From positions 1 through 64,000 of the forward strand of contig SJRY01000080.1 in NCBI GenBank assembly GCA_011319805.1: a stretch of 64,000 bases of DNA. Direction: 5' to 3'. Shown one piece after another: positions 34,519 through 46,564 of this stretch; position 1 is the first letter of the stretch; each line of letters opens with the position of its first letter. Source of the stretch: Macrocybe gigantea (taxonomy: Eukaryota > Basidiomycota > Agaricomycetes > Agaricales > Callistosporiaceae). The position numbers and the translations under genes were made by a program. The notes below the pieces were generated by a model that searched no databases, was not told the DNA's origin, and was given only the letters and a program-made list of their open reading frames with translations.

Positions 34519-36360
34519 ATGAGCTCCACGGAGTCCCTCACGCAGAAATGGCTGCGACACAACGCCCAGCCCTATCCCAACAGCGATCGTATATACTTGG
34601 ACGTGGACCGCGCCCTCGCAGGCAACAGTGCTCTCCGCCCAAAGTCCGATGTCTATAGTTCAGTTCTTTCTTTTCTCTATGTTTCTAATCTGACCTCACA
34701 CCGCTTTTAGCTTATGACGATGGTCGTACACAGCTTCTGCTATGTATCCACGGCTTGCTTCCCATTGTCTTCCGGAATGCTTCCTATAATATTCCCATTG
34801 CCATCTGGCTCACAAAGGAGTATCCGAACGAGCCTCCGATTGTCTATGTGGTGCCGACTCAACAAATGCTGGTCAAGGCAGGGAAATATGTAGATGTCAG
34901 CGGAAGGTGCCAGATCGAGTACGTATTACAGTGGTCCCGCAAGAGTGAGGTGCGTCCGTCATGTGTGCTTTTTCAACTGTTGGCCGATCCCTTTGATCAG
35001 TCATGTAATCTGTCTGACCTCCTCGAAGCTATGCGGGAACATTTCTCTAAAGAACCGCCTGTCTACGCTAAACCAGCGAGTCAGCCTTCGGTGGCATCGT
35101 CTAGCTCGCATCAAGCATTCAACTATGCTTCCAGGCCACCTCCACCCCTGCCTCCGTCGCCATTACCGACGTTGTCATCGAATGTCATCACACCACACCC
35201 TTCCATTTCGGATCGTCCAATCCTACCTCCCAAACCTCCTTCATCAGCTGCGGAGATAATTCACGCTTCTGTGCGCTCTAGTTCTTTCCATGACATCCCT
35301 CTAATGTTGAATGTTTCTATCTAGCCGTCTAGCCCTCCTCGACAACCTGCGGCCCTCTCCCACTCGCAGTTTCGGCACGATTCTCATTCACCGGTGCCGG
35401 GACATCTACAGAACAGCTCGCCTTCTGCTTCGCCTCCCATTCCACCAGGCACCAATGCACAACCTCCTGTTTCTCTCGCCGGATCGAGCCAGCTGGTCGA
35501 GGCGGGAAGACCTCCACCACCGGCATCTTGGTCATACGCTGTCCAGCCCTCTGCTAGACAGTATGCAACCTCGTCTCATCCTCCAGCAGCACCGCCTCCG
35601 CCTCCACCACCGCTATCCCCTCCGTCTTCATCAACATCTACATCCCCCCACCCGAAGCCTCCCGCACCGTTCGTCAACTTCCTCGATGAAGATCCGCCAA
35701 ACATTCGACCAACGTCGCAACCGTTAGCTCCGCCTCCGCCACGACCGCCCAATCCTGAGACGTTACGTCTGCACAGTCAAGTGCGCAGCAAGATCTCCTC
35801 GGAGTTCAATTCTCTGTCTGAAGCGATGGCGCTGGATGCTGAGCGCTTGCGAGCACATCAAGGGGATCTCTTGTCTGGCGAACCGGCAATACGGGATGAG
35901 ATGGCCCGTCTCGAGGCTGTGCGCGACGTCTGCCGGAATGTGGCTGAACGGATGAGAGTGCTTGTCAACAAAGCAGAGGCGAACATCGCGGAGCTTCGCC
36001 GGAAGGGTGATCCGGAGCTTGACGAATTCGTCTGCTCGACCACGATAGTCCACAATCAGTAAGCTGACTGGATAGTTTTACGAAACTGATGGATAACATG
36101 ACACCCCAGACTGATTGGGCTTGTCGCCGAAGACAATGCGATTGAAGATACCATCTATCATCTGCATCGGGCGCTGAACGCCGGCCGTATCGATTTGGAA
36201 AGATTTTTGAGGGTGCGACACTTAGCCACTGATTTCTTCTTTTTCTTTTTTTTCACCGTACCCACAGACAAGCCGTCTTCTCGCGGAAGAACAGTTCATG
36301 AAGCGCGCCCTCATTGAGAAGATTCGAGACGGCTTGTCAACGAGATCTGGCACCTTGTGA
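34519..36360 (+). CDS. VPS23: ESCRT-I subunit Vps23/TSG101
   Basis: Vps23 recognises ubiquitinated cargo and starts ESCRT sorting at multivesicular bodies. MSSTESLTQKWLRHNAQPYP opens a UEV domain (about residues 1-145) containing SYNIPIAIWLTKEYPNEPP and PTQQMLVKAGKYVDVSGRC; the catalytic Cys of true E2s is absent, as expected. A long Pro/Ser linker follows with polyproline runs (PPPPPPPLSPPSS). A coiled coil (SEFNSLSEAMALDAERLRAH) leads into the C-terminal steadiness box: LIGLVAEDNAIEDTIYHLHR, then GRIDLERFLRTSRLLAEEQF. The stop is at 36358-36360. The linker around 35325-35395 needs a frame change that I could not assign to a clear intron. Confidence 0.92.
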
Positions 36361-36586
36361 TCGATTCCCACGCGATGCCGACATTCCGCACCCTCGACTT
36401 TCTTTTTGCCTTTTCGGTCGACTTCTGATAATAAGGCCAATCTCGTGATTCAACTCCCTCCCTCGGCGGAAGTGCAATTCCGAACGCTCTCTTTCAAGTC
36501 AATAGATTCTTCGTAAATTAGTTAAACAAGCATCCACAATGTACACACGCTTGTGCTCTTTTGGTCTTTTTCTTTGTACCTCAATT

Positions 36587-39407
36587 CTACTTCTCGCCCT
36601 CCTTTTGTTTTATGACACCTGCTCCAATCCAGCGCCAAACTCTCATCTCGTCACCTCCCTGAGTCTCGACAAGGTTGACGCGAACATTGGCATTCCCTTC
36701 CACGACGCGTTCTACCTGAGTCCATAAACGCGTCCGCGACGACACGGAATGTTCGTCTTGTAGGATCAGGTCCCTCAATTGCAGAGACGATAGGTACGGC
36801 TGCGGCGCCGTTACTGGATCCGTGTAGTGTGCAAGCTCCTGGTTGCGCATGGTGTCCAGTGCTATTTGCACCAGCTCGGCGACACGCTTAGCTTCAACCA
36901 GTCTCTGAGCCCTGCGTACTTTGCTGTACATTGCGACGGCGATTACAGCGATAAGTCCTGTATAATCACGAGCCAGAAAATAAATCAAAGAACGCAACTG
37001 TTGAGATGGGAGAAGGACGAAAGGCCACAATAAGACTTGCCAAAAACCGTCGTTTTCCATTCCTTCCACAGCTCCCTAGACTTTATTGTCACTATGCAAT
37101 CCCATGTCAGGTCAGGGGTCTTGTGAGCGACGTAGCGTCGGTGTCTGAAAATGGTTTAGCACCCAAGATGCAAGGCTATGATGACGGAAGATGTGCTCAC
37201 TGGCGGTCCTCCCCAAAAATCACACCACCCCATTGGATCAATTGTTGAATCGCCTCGTTAAAGGTGTCGTCAAACGTCGCAAGTAAGTGTGCCTGCAAGA
37301 GAGACAAAGCCGTCAGCGTCCTTAGCCCGAATGTGGAGAGGCACCATTTCCCAACGCCCACCGGTGTCTTCTTTTCATTATTCCTTTTAGCTCATCCATA
37401 TCTATGCCCCATTTCTTAGCCTCGCCTCCGTCCATATCGTCGATTCTCTCTTCCAACTTCTTGCCGCCAGCACAAATACGACGTCCTCTCTCCTGCCCAA
37501 GCACTGATTCGATCGCTTTCCCCAAGACGCCGATATTGCGCTTGCGTTTAGGATCCTCCGTGCAATGCGGTGGAAACGCCACGCTCCCCGCACCCGGCAG
37601 TCCGTCAAATGCCTCTGAAATCAGTTTCCATGCCAGTTCGCTAGGCGATGACGTGTTTTTCAGGTTAATTAGATGGGGCGATGGCGCGGCAGGAAGGTAG
37701 AAGAACAGAGGGTGTGGTTGCAAAATGTATCCCGTTTCGCAAGCCACAATATGTGGGCTACATGTAGCATGATCGGGACAGGGCGTACAGGCATCCGGCT
37801 GCGGAAGAGGAAGGAGGGGTAGCAAGGGACAAGGCGTGGCAGCTTGGTCTAGGCTGTTATCCGTCGATTGCGGCAGATGTAGCAATGTTCTATTCTCCTT
37901 GTTGCACACTTCGATAGCATGTCGCCTGGCCCGCAGAGCTTCAAGAGCTGTATTAGTACGGCTACCGGTGTCGCAATAGCCAATGGAGGCAGACTCCATC
38001 TTATAACCAACGAGCGCGTTCAGCGCCGCAAAACAAAGCGCTATGCACGCCGTGCGGAAGGCAACTGTGGAAATTCTGGACCGCAGCGGAGCCTCACGGA
38101 CTACCACAACACTGGCAACTGCGGTCTCGACTGGGCCTTCTTCAGGTTCTTCTGCACCGACAAACCGAGTTTCAGATTCCGAAACCCCTTGGTCTTCCTC
38201 GACCTCTTCCTTGATCGGCTCGACCAGGTGACGCGGTTCTGCCTGTTGCGCTGATTCGTCTTGCGTTCCGCATTCCTCACGGATAGGGATTTCCCAGTCG
38301 ATGTCAGAGCTACCGGCCTTGAGTTCAGGGGAAGCAAGGCGTGACGCTTGTTTGCGTAACAAAGCCGGTAGTTCTGGTTGAAATGGAAATTGAGAGGGGA
38401 ATTCCGGTCCTTCTGCTCGGGAACGTCGAAGAGGAGACGTTTGGGGGGGTGCTGAAGATGATTTTCGCGACTTGCGAGATACAACACTCTTCCTACTGGA
38501 CTTTGGTCCAACCGGCGAAGGACGAGCTGGGGACGAAGACTCTGCTCCTGACTGGAAAATGTTGTTGTCCTCCCAACCGCTATCGTCGTTCGTCTAGCCA
38601 CCTGATCAGCACCACAATTCTGACCAAAAAAAGAGACCGGCTAGCTCACCGTTTGCGAAACACGGCGCGTACGTGCACCTGCAGTGTCGGACTAAAGCAA
38701 ATATCAGGGGCCGCTGGATTCTAAAACAGAGGCAGAAAACTCGCCGTCGAGTCACTTTTTCCCAGTTTCCGAAGAGGCAGCTCATCCTCATCCGGTTCAC
38801 TTTCCTCAGCGAGCGTCGGTTGAGCGATAGCGGTAGAAGACTTCCTCGACGGTCTCCCTAGCGAGGGTTGAGCCGAAGAGCGTCGTCGTTTAGGCTTAAA
38901 ATTAAGAGCGTCCCAGAACTCAGCAAGGTAAGAAGGCCTGGCTATGTACAAAGTTCCGTACCAGCTCTGCTCGTATGGGTGATGCATCCTCTTCCTCGTC
39001 CTGAATGGGAGCTTTAGACAATCTCCTAGATGACCTACGGGTAACGGGAGCCTATGCAATAGATAAAATACAGGCCGATTAGCAACTCTGCCAAAAACAA
39101 ACTAAGAAAGCAGACATTTCTCCTAGCGGTTCCAAGAGGTTGGCCAGTGATTCCGTCCTTTATGCCGTCATCGCTTGCAATGCTGTTTTGTCGGTTGAGC
39201 CGTTCCTTCTTGAGTTTTGCAGATTTCGCTTTGATCTCGGCGTTGAAAAGCAGAACAAGTTTCGGTTTGGAGTAAGGAGTCGGGTAAGCAATGTTGTGAT
39301 AACCTAGAACGCCAAGTAGCTGGGAAACGGTGAGCTTGGAAGGGTCAAAGTCTGGCTCAAGGTATTCTCCGAGCTCGATGACCTGCGCAGAGGTCATACG
39401 TGACATG
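36587..39407 (-). CDS. SRC1: Inner nuclear membrane protein of the Src1/Heh (MAN1-like) family
   Basis: Src1/Heh proteins tether chromatin to the inner nuclear membrane and help ESCRT-mediated nuclear envelope surveillance. The N-terminal HeH/LEM-like domain reads ELGEYLEPDFDPSKLTVSQL then LGYHNIAYPTPYSKPKLVLL (first 60 residues). A basic, Ser-rich nucleoplasmic region follows (TRRSSRRLSK, KPKRRRSSAQPS). A transmembrane helix, TVAFRTACIALCFAALNALV, lies near 38080. The lumenal part is Cys-rich (PCPLLPLLPLPQPDACTPCP), a second helix is around 37000, and the MSC (Man1-Src1 C-terminal) domain ends in the DEMRVWRWIGAGVIKQKEGEK region at 36587. Starts at 39407 and 39397 are both in frame. The gene is tandem to SQR. 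Confidence 0.88.
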
Positions 39408-39602
39408 ACGAACAGATGTGGGTTGCGCGCAAGTTGACGGTGAGACAGATAAAGTGGACGGCAGATCAAAGCCTTCTCAAAGTGCGCACGTGTTTGCCAC
39501 GCTCAACGCGGTCATACAAATAATCAACAACAAATCAACAAAACGCGTTGTTGCAGAATGGTGGCCAAGTACATGCATGTAGTCGACAAACTGGTTGGAC
39601 AT

Positions 39603-41338
39603 CTAGAAGCTCGGCCGCAACAAACCACGCGTGCCAAACCACTTTCCTTTCACCTGGACGCAATGTTTAAATATGCAGAACTTTTTTTGAAAAATAACCG
39701 AGCAACTCGCCATGTACTTCCAGTATGCTGCCGGAAACAAGTCCTTCTTCAGGTTATAGAAAAATCTGTCGCCATCGTCTTCAGCTATCCTTGTTGAAAT
39801 CCTCAACTGAATACACGCCTACCTATGGCTTTTAGCTTGGTCAAAGAACGTTGCAAACGTCTCCTTCGGCACCTGGCCGTATTTAAACTCTGCCAGCATC
39901 AGCTCTCCATAACCAGTCAACAACTGTCAAACACAGGTAAATCAGAAACAAGAACAAGGATTTGCAACGAGGACTGACCGGACAGCTGGTGTAACCATCG
40001 TATTCGGCATTGCTGACTTTGCCTGTCTCAGCCACGGAGAACAGGTTTTCAGCAAGGACGGGAGCCTGCGCCGTAATTGCTGCAGCCGTCTTGGACGTCG
40101 GCAGGGAAGAGCAGTCGCCTAGAGCAAAGATGTTCCCATATTCTGGTTTGACATGTCTTAGTGTGGCCTGGTCGACTTGAACCCAACCGGCACTGTCCGC
40201 AATGGGAGACCCCTTCATGAAATTGAGGGGTCCCATAGGCGGGGTGACGTGCAAGATGGTATAGTCGACGTCAACGGTGGTGCCGTCAGCTTTTTGGAAT
40301 GTCGCTTTGCGATTGGGGGAATCGACCGCCGCAAGGTTATGTTGGAAATGAGCACCGACGCCTCGCTTCAACCGAAGGGCGTTCAAAGCATCCGAGTATT
40401 TTTTCACGCTGAACATGGCAGGCGTAGCCGTGTAGAAATCGACCGCGATGCTCTCTCCCCGGTCAGTTCTACGATACCGGTCCCAAGCCATCCACATGAT
40501 CTTTTGGGGTGCTACGATTTCGTGGCTCGTTCACAATCAAACAAGTCACGAATGAAAGCAAATGTTACCTCCAGCACATTTGATAATTCCGGCAGGCTGT
40601 GTAAAAACAGCCTTTCCTGAACGCAGGGACTCGATGTCGTTCCAAACCTTGTCGCATGTCTCGTACGAGTATATTGAAGACACTCCAGAAGTGGGGTCTG
40701 CAAGCGCCTGTGACAGGCCCTTGATGCCATCCCAGTTGGTTTGGAGACCAGTAGCGACGACGAGGAAGTCATAAGAGATTTCGCGGCCCGAGGTAGTGGT
40801 GACAGAAGATGACGTCGGCGAGAAGGTCTTGACATAGTCTGGAACGTGTGCAATGTGCTTGGGAATCAAGGGTGCAAGCCGCTGACGGAAATCCGTCTTT
40901 GGGCGCAGACCGGCGCCTACAAGAGTCCTTGGAAAACGTCACGACTTTGCGAGTAACCGGCAAAAGAAAGGGTGACCTTACCAGCCAGGCTAGAGGTTAG
41001 GCGCCGTAAGAACTCGGACAGTGCCACTATTTCGACTTGGTCACGAACCTGATAATAGTGGTACTCCGCACCGTCGAGAATAGCGACGTCCCCCTCGCTG
41101 AGAGGTTTACCGGCGAGTTTAAAGCGATTGTAGATTTGATTTGCCACAGACAAGCCGCCACTGCCTGTCAAGACGAAACAATATCAACTGAGTGAAAAGA
41201 TATGTGACCGAGGGTGTTGCGCTGAGCACCTGCGCCGACGACGAGGACTTTGAACTTGTTCTTTTCAGCCGAGCTAAAGAAACGGGCGCCTGAAGGGCTA
41301 CTTGAGAAACGAGTGACGCTGCGAGCGACGGAAAGCAT
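39603..41338 (-). CDS. Mitochondrial sulfide:quinone oxidoreductase
   Basis: SQR oxidises sulfide to persulfide on the inner mitochondrial membrane and passes electrons to ubiquinone. The start MLSVARSVTRFSSSPSGARF is a good mitochondrial presequence. The FAD-binding glycine motif is VLVVGAG-SGGLSVANQI, split by an intron near 41165-41229. The two redox cysteines are present in IIKCAGAPQKIMWMAWDRYR and in YDGYTSCPLLTGYGELMLAE. The second FAD site is GNIFALGDCSSLPTSKTAAA. The C-terminal membrane-anchoring segment DRFFYNLKKDLFPAAYWKYM precedes FGTRGLLRPSF at 39603. Length, about 460 residues, fits fungal Hmt2-type SQRs. It is divergent to the Mso1-like gene (175 bp). Confidence 0.92.
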
Positions 41339-41513
41339 TGTGGAAGGAGAGAACGGCTTCGGGCATGATTCTCATGATGATATGTATAGATTTTCGCTGG
41401 TTGTGCAAGGATGTCGTGATGTTGACCATGTGACCTGGACTTGTCATGTCACTGTCCATGATGGATCAATTCAATACTACATATTCACTCGGAATCTCAC
41501 TCTCATACCCACC

Positions 41514-42671
41514 ATGTCAGACGCTCGTTCCAACGTTCATCTCAGGTCCAGAGGGCCCGGCCTTCCAACTAGCCCTCGTTCCCGCTCCATAGTCAGATCT
41601 GGCCAGAGCCAGCCTCTTGCCATCCACGCTAATCCACCTCCATTCCCCAGACAGATCCGCCCACAAAAGTCGCTGAACAATTTAACCCACGATCGCTCTC
41701 AATCACAACCATCAACACTCCCTGCACCAGAACTATCCTCAAGACGCACTTTGCCCGCTCTTTCTTTCGATGAGCGGGGTGATCCCTACTCACACGCCAC
41801 AGCAAGAGATGCGAGCTCGTCGTCTAGTTCTCCCCTCAATCGTGGGCGCGATTTAGCGCCTGCGGACCGACATCACAACCCCAATGATAGACAACAATGG
41901 GATGGTTCCATCTCGGACGAAGGTTATGGGAGCCATACCACTTCTTCGTCGCAATGCAAGTCGAACTCAAATTATTCGTCTTGCTTCAACTCATATTTCT
42001 ATAGCCGAACTACAAAACGATGGCTATGGCTACACAATCTGGAATCGCGTAGCCACTGTAGCCAATTCGTTGACTTTGAGCGTCAGCAAGGCTTGGGCTA
42101 CAAATGTGACTACTTTTAGTGGGGAAGGTATCCATAACATACATTTGCGACTTAAGACATGATTTACGAGCCCTGTAGAAACACCTCCTGGCCAGGAATC
42201 ACGTCTGACGCGAGCCATGAAAGCTTATCATCTGCAGCAGGCACGCAGTCGAGAAGATCTGCCTGAATGGCTCTTTGACGAACGAGACTGTCCCCCGCAG
42301 GAAGTCGCGCAAAATTCTGTGGAACTCCCAGTGGCGGATCATGATTACCGACCGCCCTCCATGGAACAGAATAGACCAAAGGACTTCGTGACATTTTTGA
42401 TGCCGCTGCCGCTGTACCACATGCATCCCTTGTTCACAACCGTCCATCAACACGCATGGCGCGAGATAACATTACCCAACCTTCCAAAGCCACCGACAGA
42501 CTGAAAGCGATCAGAGACGCCAAGCGAGGAGCGTTCGGGGTCGTTACACAAAACACGACTCCCAGTGTCGAATACGACAGTAAAGGTCAGGCTAGACTTG
42601 CAGTGAAGGAGGACGCTGGCCGGCCGCCGACGACCAGAGTGGGCCTTCCACCTCGGCCACGACGGACATGA
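41514..42671 (+). CDS. Mso1-like protein with a Sec1-binding region
   Basis: Mso1 binds the SM protein Sec1 and supports SNARE assembly at sites of exocytosis. The N-terminal half is disordered and Ser/Pro/Arg-rich (SPRSRSIVRSGQSQPLA). The recognisable core is DGYGYTIWNRVATVANSLTL then SVSKAWATNVTTFSGEETPP and ESRLTRAMKAYHLQQARS, ending at LPEWLFDE; this resembles the Sec1-binding motif of Mso1 proteins. The C-terminus has ATDRLKAIRDAKRGAF and GLPPRPRRT. One intron (about 41957-42001) appears to be GC-AG, with donor GCAAGT; using it restores the frame exactly. One base seems lost near 42378-42380, between the PPSMEQNRPK and GLRDIFDAAAAVPH segments. The Mso1 assignment is from motif resemblance only. 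Confidence 0.68.
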
Positions 42672-43498
42672 ACGATCACGCATGAGATTGCTGATGGCTT
42701 CTTCCGAGTTGATAGATGGATCCGCACGCTTGGGTCTGCAGTATGCATTGCCAATGTACTTGGCATACCGCTGCGCTGCCGCATCCCTACCACGCCAACA
42801 GGTTGTCGTGGATAATCGCAAGCGGCGAGATAGAAACCGCCAGGGCAGCGTCTCGCCGCGTCGGGATGACAGATGAGGGTAGAAAGCCTATGGTAACACT
42901 GCAACAGCCTGATTGGGTGATGGATCATTCGAACAGAACAGGAGTCTGTATGGCAACAGTTGACAGCTGTCCGAGGTGGCCGTGCCTCTTCGTCGTAAGT
43001 CACAAGTGCGTATAGGACGAGATCAGGCTGTAATCTGCAAGGTGCACTGGGATTGGCTAGCAAGTTGTAAATAAAGAATAGCCAAGTAACTGTCCAATTG
43101 CGATTGCTTGCTCCCGGAGTTATTCTTGCATCCTGATCAATCGTTTCCATGGTGTTGTGGAATTTCCGAACACTCACGCACGCCATCTTAAATACGCAGA
43201 GCCATGTCACCTGCCGACCCCCATCCTTTCCCTTCGTTCTCTCCCTTTCGTTTTCGTTTTTTTTTCCTTTTATTCCTCCCTCGCTCTCATTCGAGTCGGT
43301 TCGATCATCGACTACATTATCTTTCGTTCGAGGTAAAGTCTTGCGTTCCAGCCCTACTCATCATCTTATTGATTCGAACTACCCAAAGATCATTCCCTCT
43401 TTGAAAGAGCGTCATTTATCCTCCGAGAGGTTTCCGTAGTCTTTCGTCCGACATTTCGCAATCTTCACGGTCTTTCCTTCGTTATCTTCTGATACAAA
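42672..43498. other. Intergenic region and CT-rich promoter of the cupredoxin gene
   Basis: No exon-like signal was recognised on either strand. The right part (about 43218-43292) is a C/T-rich block with an eleven-base T run, a feature often found just upstream of strongly expressed fungal genes. A short C/T-rich leader continues to the start codon at 43499. Confidence 0.5.
43218..43292 (+). promoter_or_regulatory. Pyrimidine-rich promoter block
   Basis: The plus strand is almost purely C and T over this span, ending about 207 bp before the cupredoxin start codon. CT blocks upstream of transcription starts are common in highly expressed filamentous-fungal genes. The function here is inferred from position only. 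Confidence 0.4.
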
Positions 43499-45037
43499 AT
43501 GGTTTTCTTTGCCCGTTTCATTGGTGCTGCGGTCGCTCTTTCTTCTCTCGTCTCTGCGTTGCCGAGACCACAAGACAGCGCTATAGGCGATGAAGTCGCC
43601 GTCTCGGCCCCCAACGGCACTCCTATCACCGACTCTGCCGAGCTGGCATCGTCAGTCTTCCCCTGACTCATTATTATGTTCTTTTCTAATTATGATGGAA
43701 TCATAGGCAAACATCAGCTGAAGCCGCCGCAAAGACTGCGGATTCAAACCTTGGCAACGCTGCTTCCATGAACAACCAATGGACGTCATCGGTGGATGCC
43801 GTTGCAACGTCCACCACTGTTGCATGGTCTTCTTACCAGACACCCTCTTATGGCTCGGGTTCGTCCAACTGGGGTGGTTCGGACTACAATGATTGTGTTT
43901 CTCGTGAGTCCGGAATTCTTTTACCATGCTGGATCTGTCTCATTGGCTCGCCCTTCTACAGAGTGCATTGCTACGTATGGTAGCCCTGCCAACACTTACA
44001 CACCCAGCCCAACGACTATCGAGAGTAGCGGCGGCTCAGGAGGAAATGGGGTTACCCATACTGTCATTGTTGCTCCTTCGCAGGGTGTCCTTCGATATGT
44101 TCCGTTCGCCGTTAATGCGTCTATTGGTGATACGATCAAATTCATGTGGGGCGCAAATAACCACACTGTCACAAAATCCTCTGCATTGACGCCATGCAAC
44201 AAGTCGAGCGATGCCTTGTTCGCTTCTGGTCAACAGAACAAGGACTTCGTTTGTGAGTTTTAGCAATTCGTGTGATAATGCTTGCAAATACTGAGCCGTC
44301 CACGATCTCGTGTAGTCACCCAGGTCGTCAATGATACCAACCCTACCTTCTTCCATTGCGCGGTCCCTGGACACTGCCAGAAGGGCATGTTCGGTATCAT
44401 GTAAGTCTCTGCAGGACCTTATTGGCGCTTTCCCTTTTTTTCTAAGGCTTGTGTCTTTGTTCAGCAACCCATCAAGTGCCATAGGAGCTCCAACATCCGT
44501 CTCCGGCATGATGTCCTCAATTGCCTCCAGCGTGAGCAATCACTCTTTTTCTCATCATGTTGCCTAGGCTGATCCTCGTGTCAGAATGCCGACATCTCGG
44601 CGTACCAGGCTTATACCACCACCCTCACTGCGAACAACGACAAAGCTGCGCGCTGGGGTGGGAATATCGATATGGCATCATTACCCGACTGGTCGCACTC
44701 ACTGGTTGCCGAGAATGTCTTGTACACTCGCAGTTTCTTGGCATCCAACCCCGAAGTTATGAAAGACGATGGATCTATCGATCTCAGTGGTGCCAATGCA
44801 ACGCCCTTGATGATACCCGAAGACATCGGCGCGGCTTTGAACAATGCCGGGTCCTCGTCGTCTTCTTTGACTTCCCCTTCATCCCCCGTGGGGTCGTCCT
44901 CGTCCGCCAATGCGGAGTCTTCCGCTCCCGCCCAAACTCAAGGCGCGGAAAACTCCACCAACGGAGCAGCATCCCTGACCACCTCGCGAGCGTTGGCGGC
45001 TTTGTCTGTCTTCATCGCCACGTTCTTTGCCCTTTAA
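43499..45037 (+). CDS. Secreted GPI-anchored cupredoxin (plastocyanin-like blue copper protein)
   Basis: A signal peptide (MVFFARFIGAAVALSSLVSA) leads to a Ser/Thr/Gly-rich region and one cupredoxin domain: THTVIVAPSQGVLRYVPFAV, IGDTIKFMWGANNHTVTKSS and FFHCAVPGHCQKGMFGII. The four type-1 copper ligands are visible: His of NNHTVT, then Cys, His and Met in HCAVPGHCQKGM. After the domain comes a conserved extension (ADISAYQAYTTTLTANNDKA), then a Ser-rich stalk and a hydrophobic tail (ALAALSVFIATFFAL) that fits GPI anchoring near Asn-Gly/Ala-Ala. Such proteins sit in the fungal wall or membrane; electron transfer or copper handling is likely, substrate unknown. Five introns splice in phase. Confidence 0.88.
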
Positions 45038-45302
45038 TGCAGCACATCAATTTCAGGAGCCTCACGCGTGCATTTTGGTTTCAATAGATAACTGTCGTAT
45101 ACTGTCAAGATTTCGGACTTACTCGGACTTCATTACTTCGTTGGATAGCTTTACTCTACTATTCTGCATCTGAGAACTTCATTCTCTTGCTACTTACGTG
45201 GGTGTCTGAGACGCATAATTGAAGCCAAGGATGACACTTCCAATTCTGAATCCGCACATACAGAAGAAGCCGTGAACATTAAAAACATTAATACTCGGGA
45301 GA

Positions 45303-46443
45303 TTACATTTCGAAGATCATGTCGATTTCATCTTTGGTGACCTTCTTTTTCTTTTGCGGCTTGACAAGATCGGGACGCTGTCTTCCATTCATCGGTTTGA
45401 CTTGTTCGATCACCACTCCTGTAATTCTTCCATGAGCCTTTGAAAACACCCATTTGGACGAGTACATACTTGTCGTTTGATTTGAGATCATGGTACTCGA
45501 TGCAGTTTGCACAAGCTCCTGGAAATCAAACTCGGCGGCAACAACGGGTGTCGCCTCGGATGCATCAGACATCTGAACATCCCCGCTCGCCTGAGGGAGC
45601 TGTGGCAAACGTAAATTCAATCCATGTGCGGAATTCGATTTCGTTGCGCACCGATAATATGTCTACAAGGCGTGCAATGAGATCCGTAACAGCTATCGTT
45701 CCTTTAAGGATTTCCGTCACAACGGTCTGCATTCGGGATGACACTGCGACCAACGTGAGGATGAACTGAAGGAATGCTCCGGTTTGTAGGACAAGAACAA
45801 ATGCACTGGATTTTTTTGTTTAACCGACGGCCGAGTTGTCGGTAGAGGCGACGCACCCATACGCATTCATTATCCGATGTTGCATCTAACAGCACAAGTC
45901 CGATGGTTTGAAGGGTCGATAAGTGGAGCACAAGCTGGATAAATACCATTTTCAACAGCATCACACCGTCTTCGAGCCGTCGGGAGGTACGTTTCAGAAA
46001 TCGAACATCTGGATAGTGTGTCCAAGAGCCTTTTGGTAATTTTGCAGTACTTTGAAACCCAAATTAATGGCTAGTAAAGACCAGCGGAAAGGAATGACAC
46101 ACCTGACGACAATAGAGTCGCTATCGAAGAATGCCCAGCGCAGGGCATTAGTAAGTTGGCAAAGGTCCAAGGCGAGTAGTCGACGGCAAAATGTTCGTAT
46201 GTCCGCAACGCGTCTCCAGAAAAGGGCGCCTCTGTGCTGATTCCTGCCCTTGTAAAACAGCCTCTCTAAGATTCTGGATTCGTCGGACAGCGTTTGAAGC
46301 GCGGTTTGAATCCGCCGAGAACAAAGCTTGATGTCCTTCAACGCGGAATCAACAGTTGCATGGTGGCTAGAGTTCAAGGCAGAACGCGGTGTGCACTTTG
46401 GTTCGAGGGACCGAATGTGCAGCCTGGGGTGACTGGGTGTCAT
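45303..46443 (-). CDS. Nepro-domain nucleolar protein
   Basis: The N-terminal half matches the nucleolus and neural progenitor protein (Nepro) domain: LKDIKLCSRRIQTALQTLSD, then ESRILERLFYKGRNQHRGAL and RVADIRTFCRRLL. The ERLFYKxxNQHR core is the strongest signal. Related animal proteins act in the nucleolus and RNase MRP/P biology; the fungal role is unknown to me. A hydrophobic helical segment follows (MVFIQLVLHLSTLQTIGLVL), then WVRRLYRQLGRRLNKK. The C-terminus is highly basic (KPQKKKKVTKDEIDMIFEM), as in nucleolar proteins. The start MTPSHPRLH is at 46443. It is head-to-head with AP-1 beta, with 121 bp between start codons. Confidence 0.7.
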
Positions 46444-46564
46444 GAACGGTTTGTAAAGAGATAGTAGTATATCTGCAACCGACAAAATCCCCTGATACAC
46501 ATAAGCAATCACCGCTGCCCTTTTCGAATCCGTCACTCACCCCTTCTCCCTCACCCACCATAGA

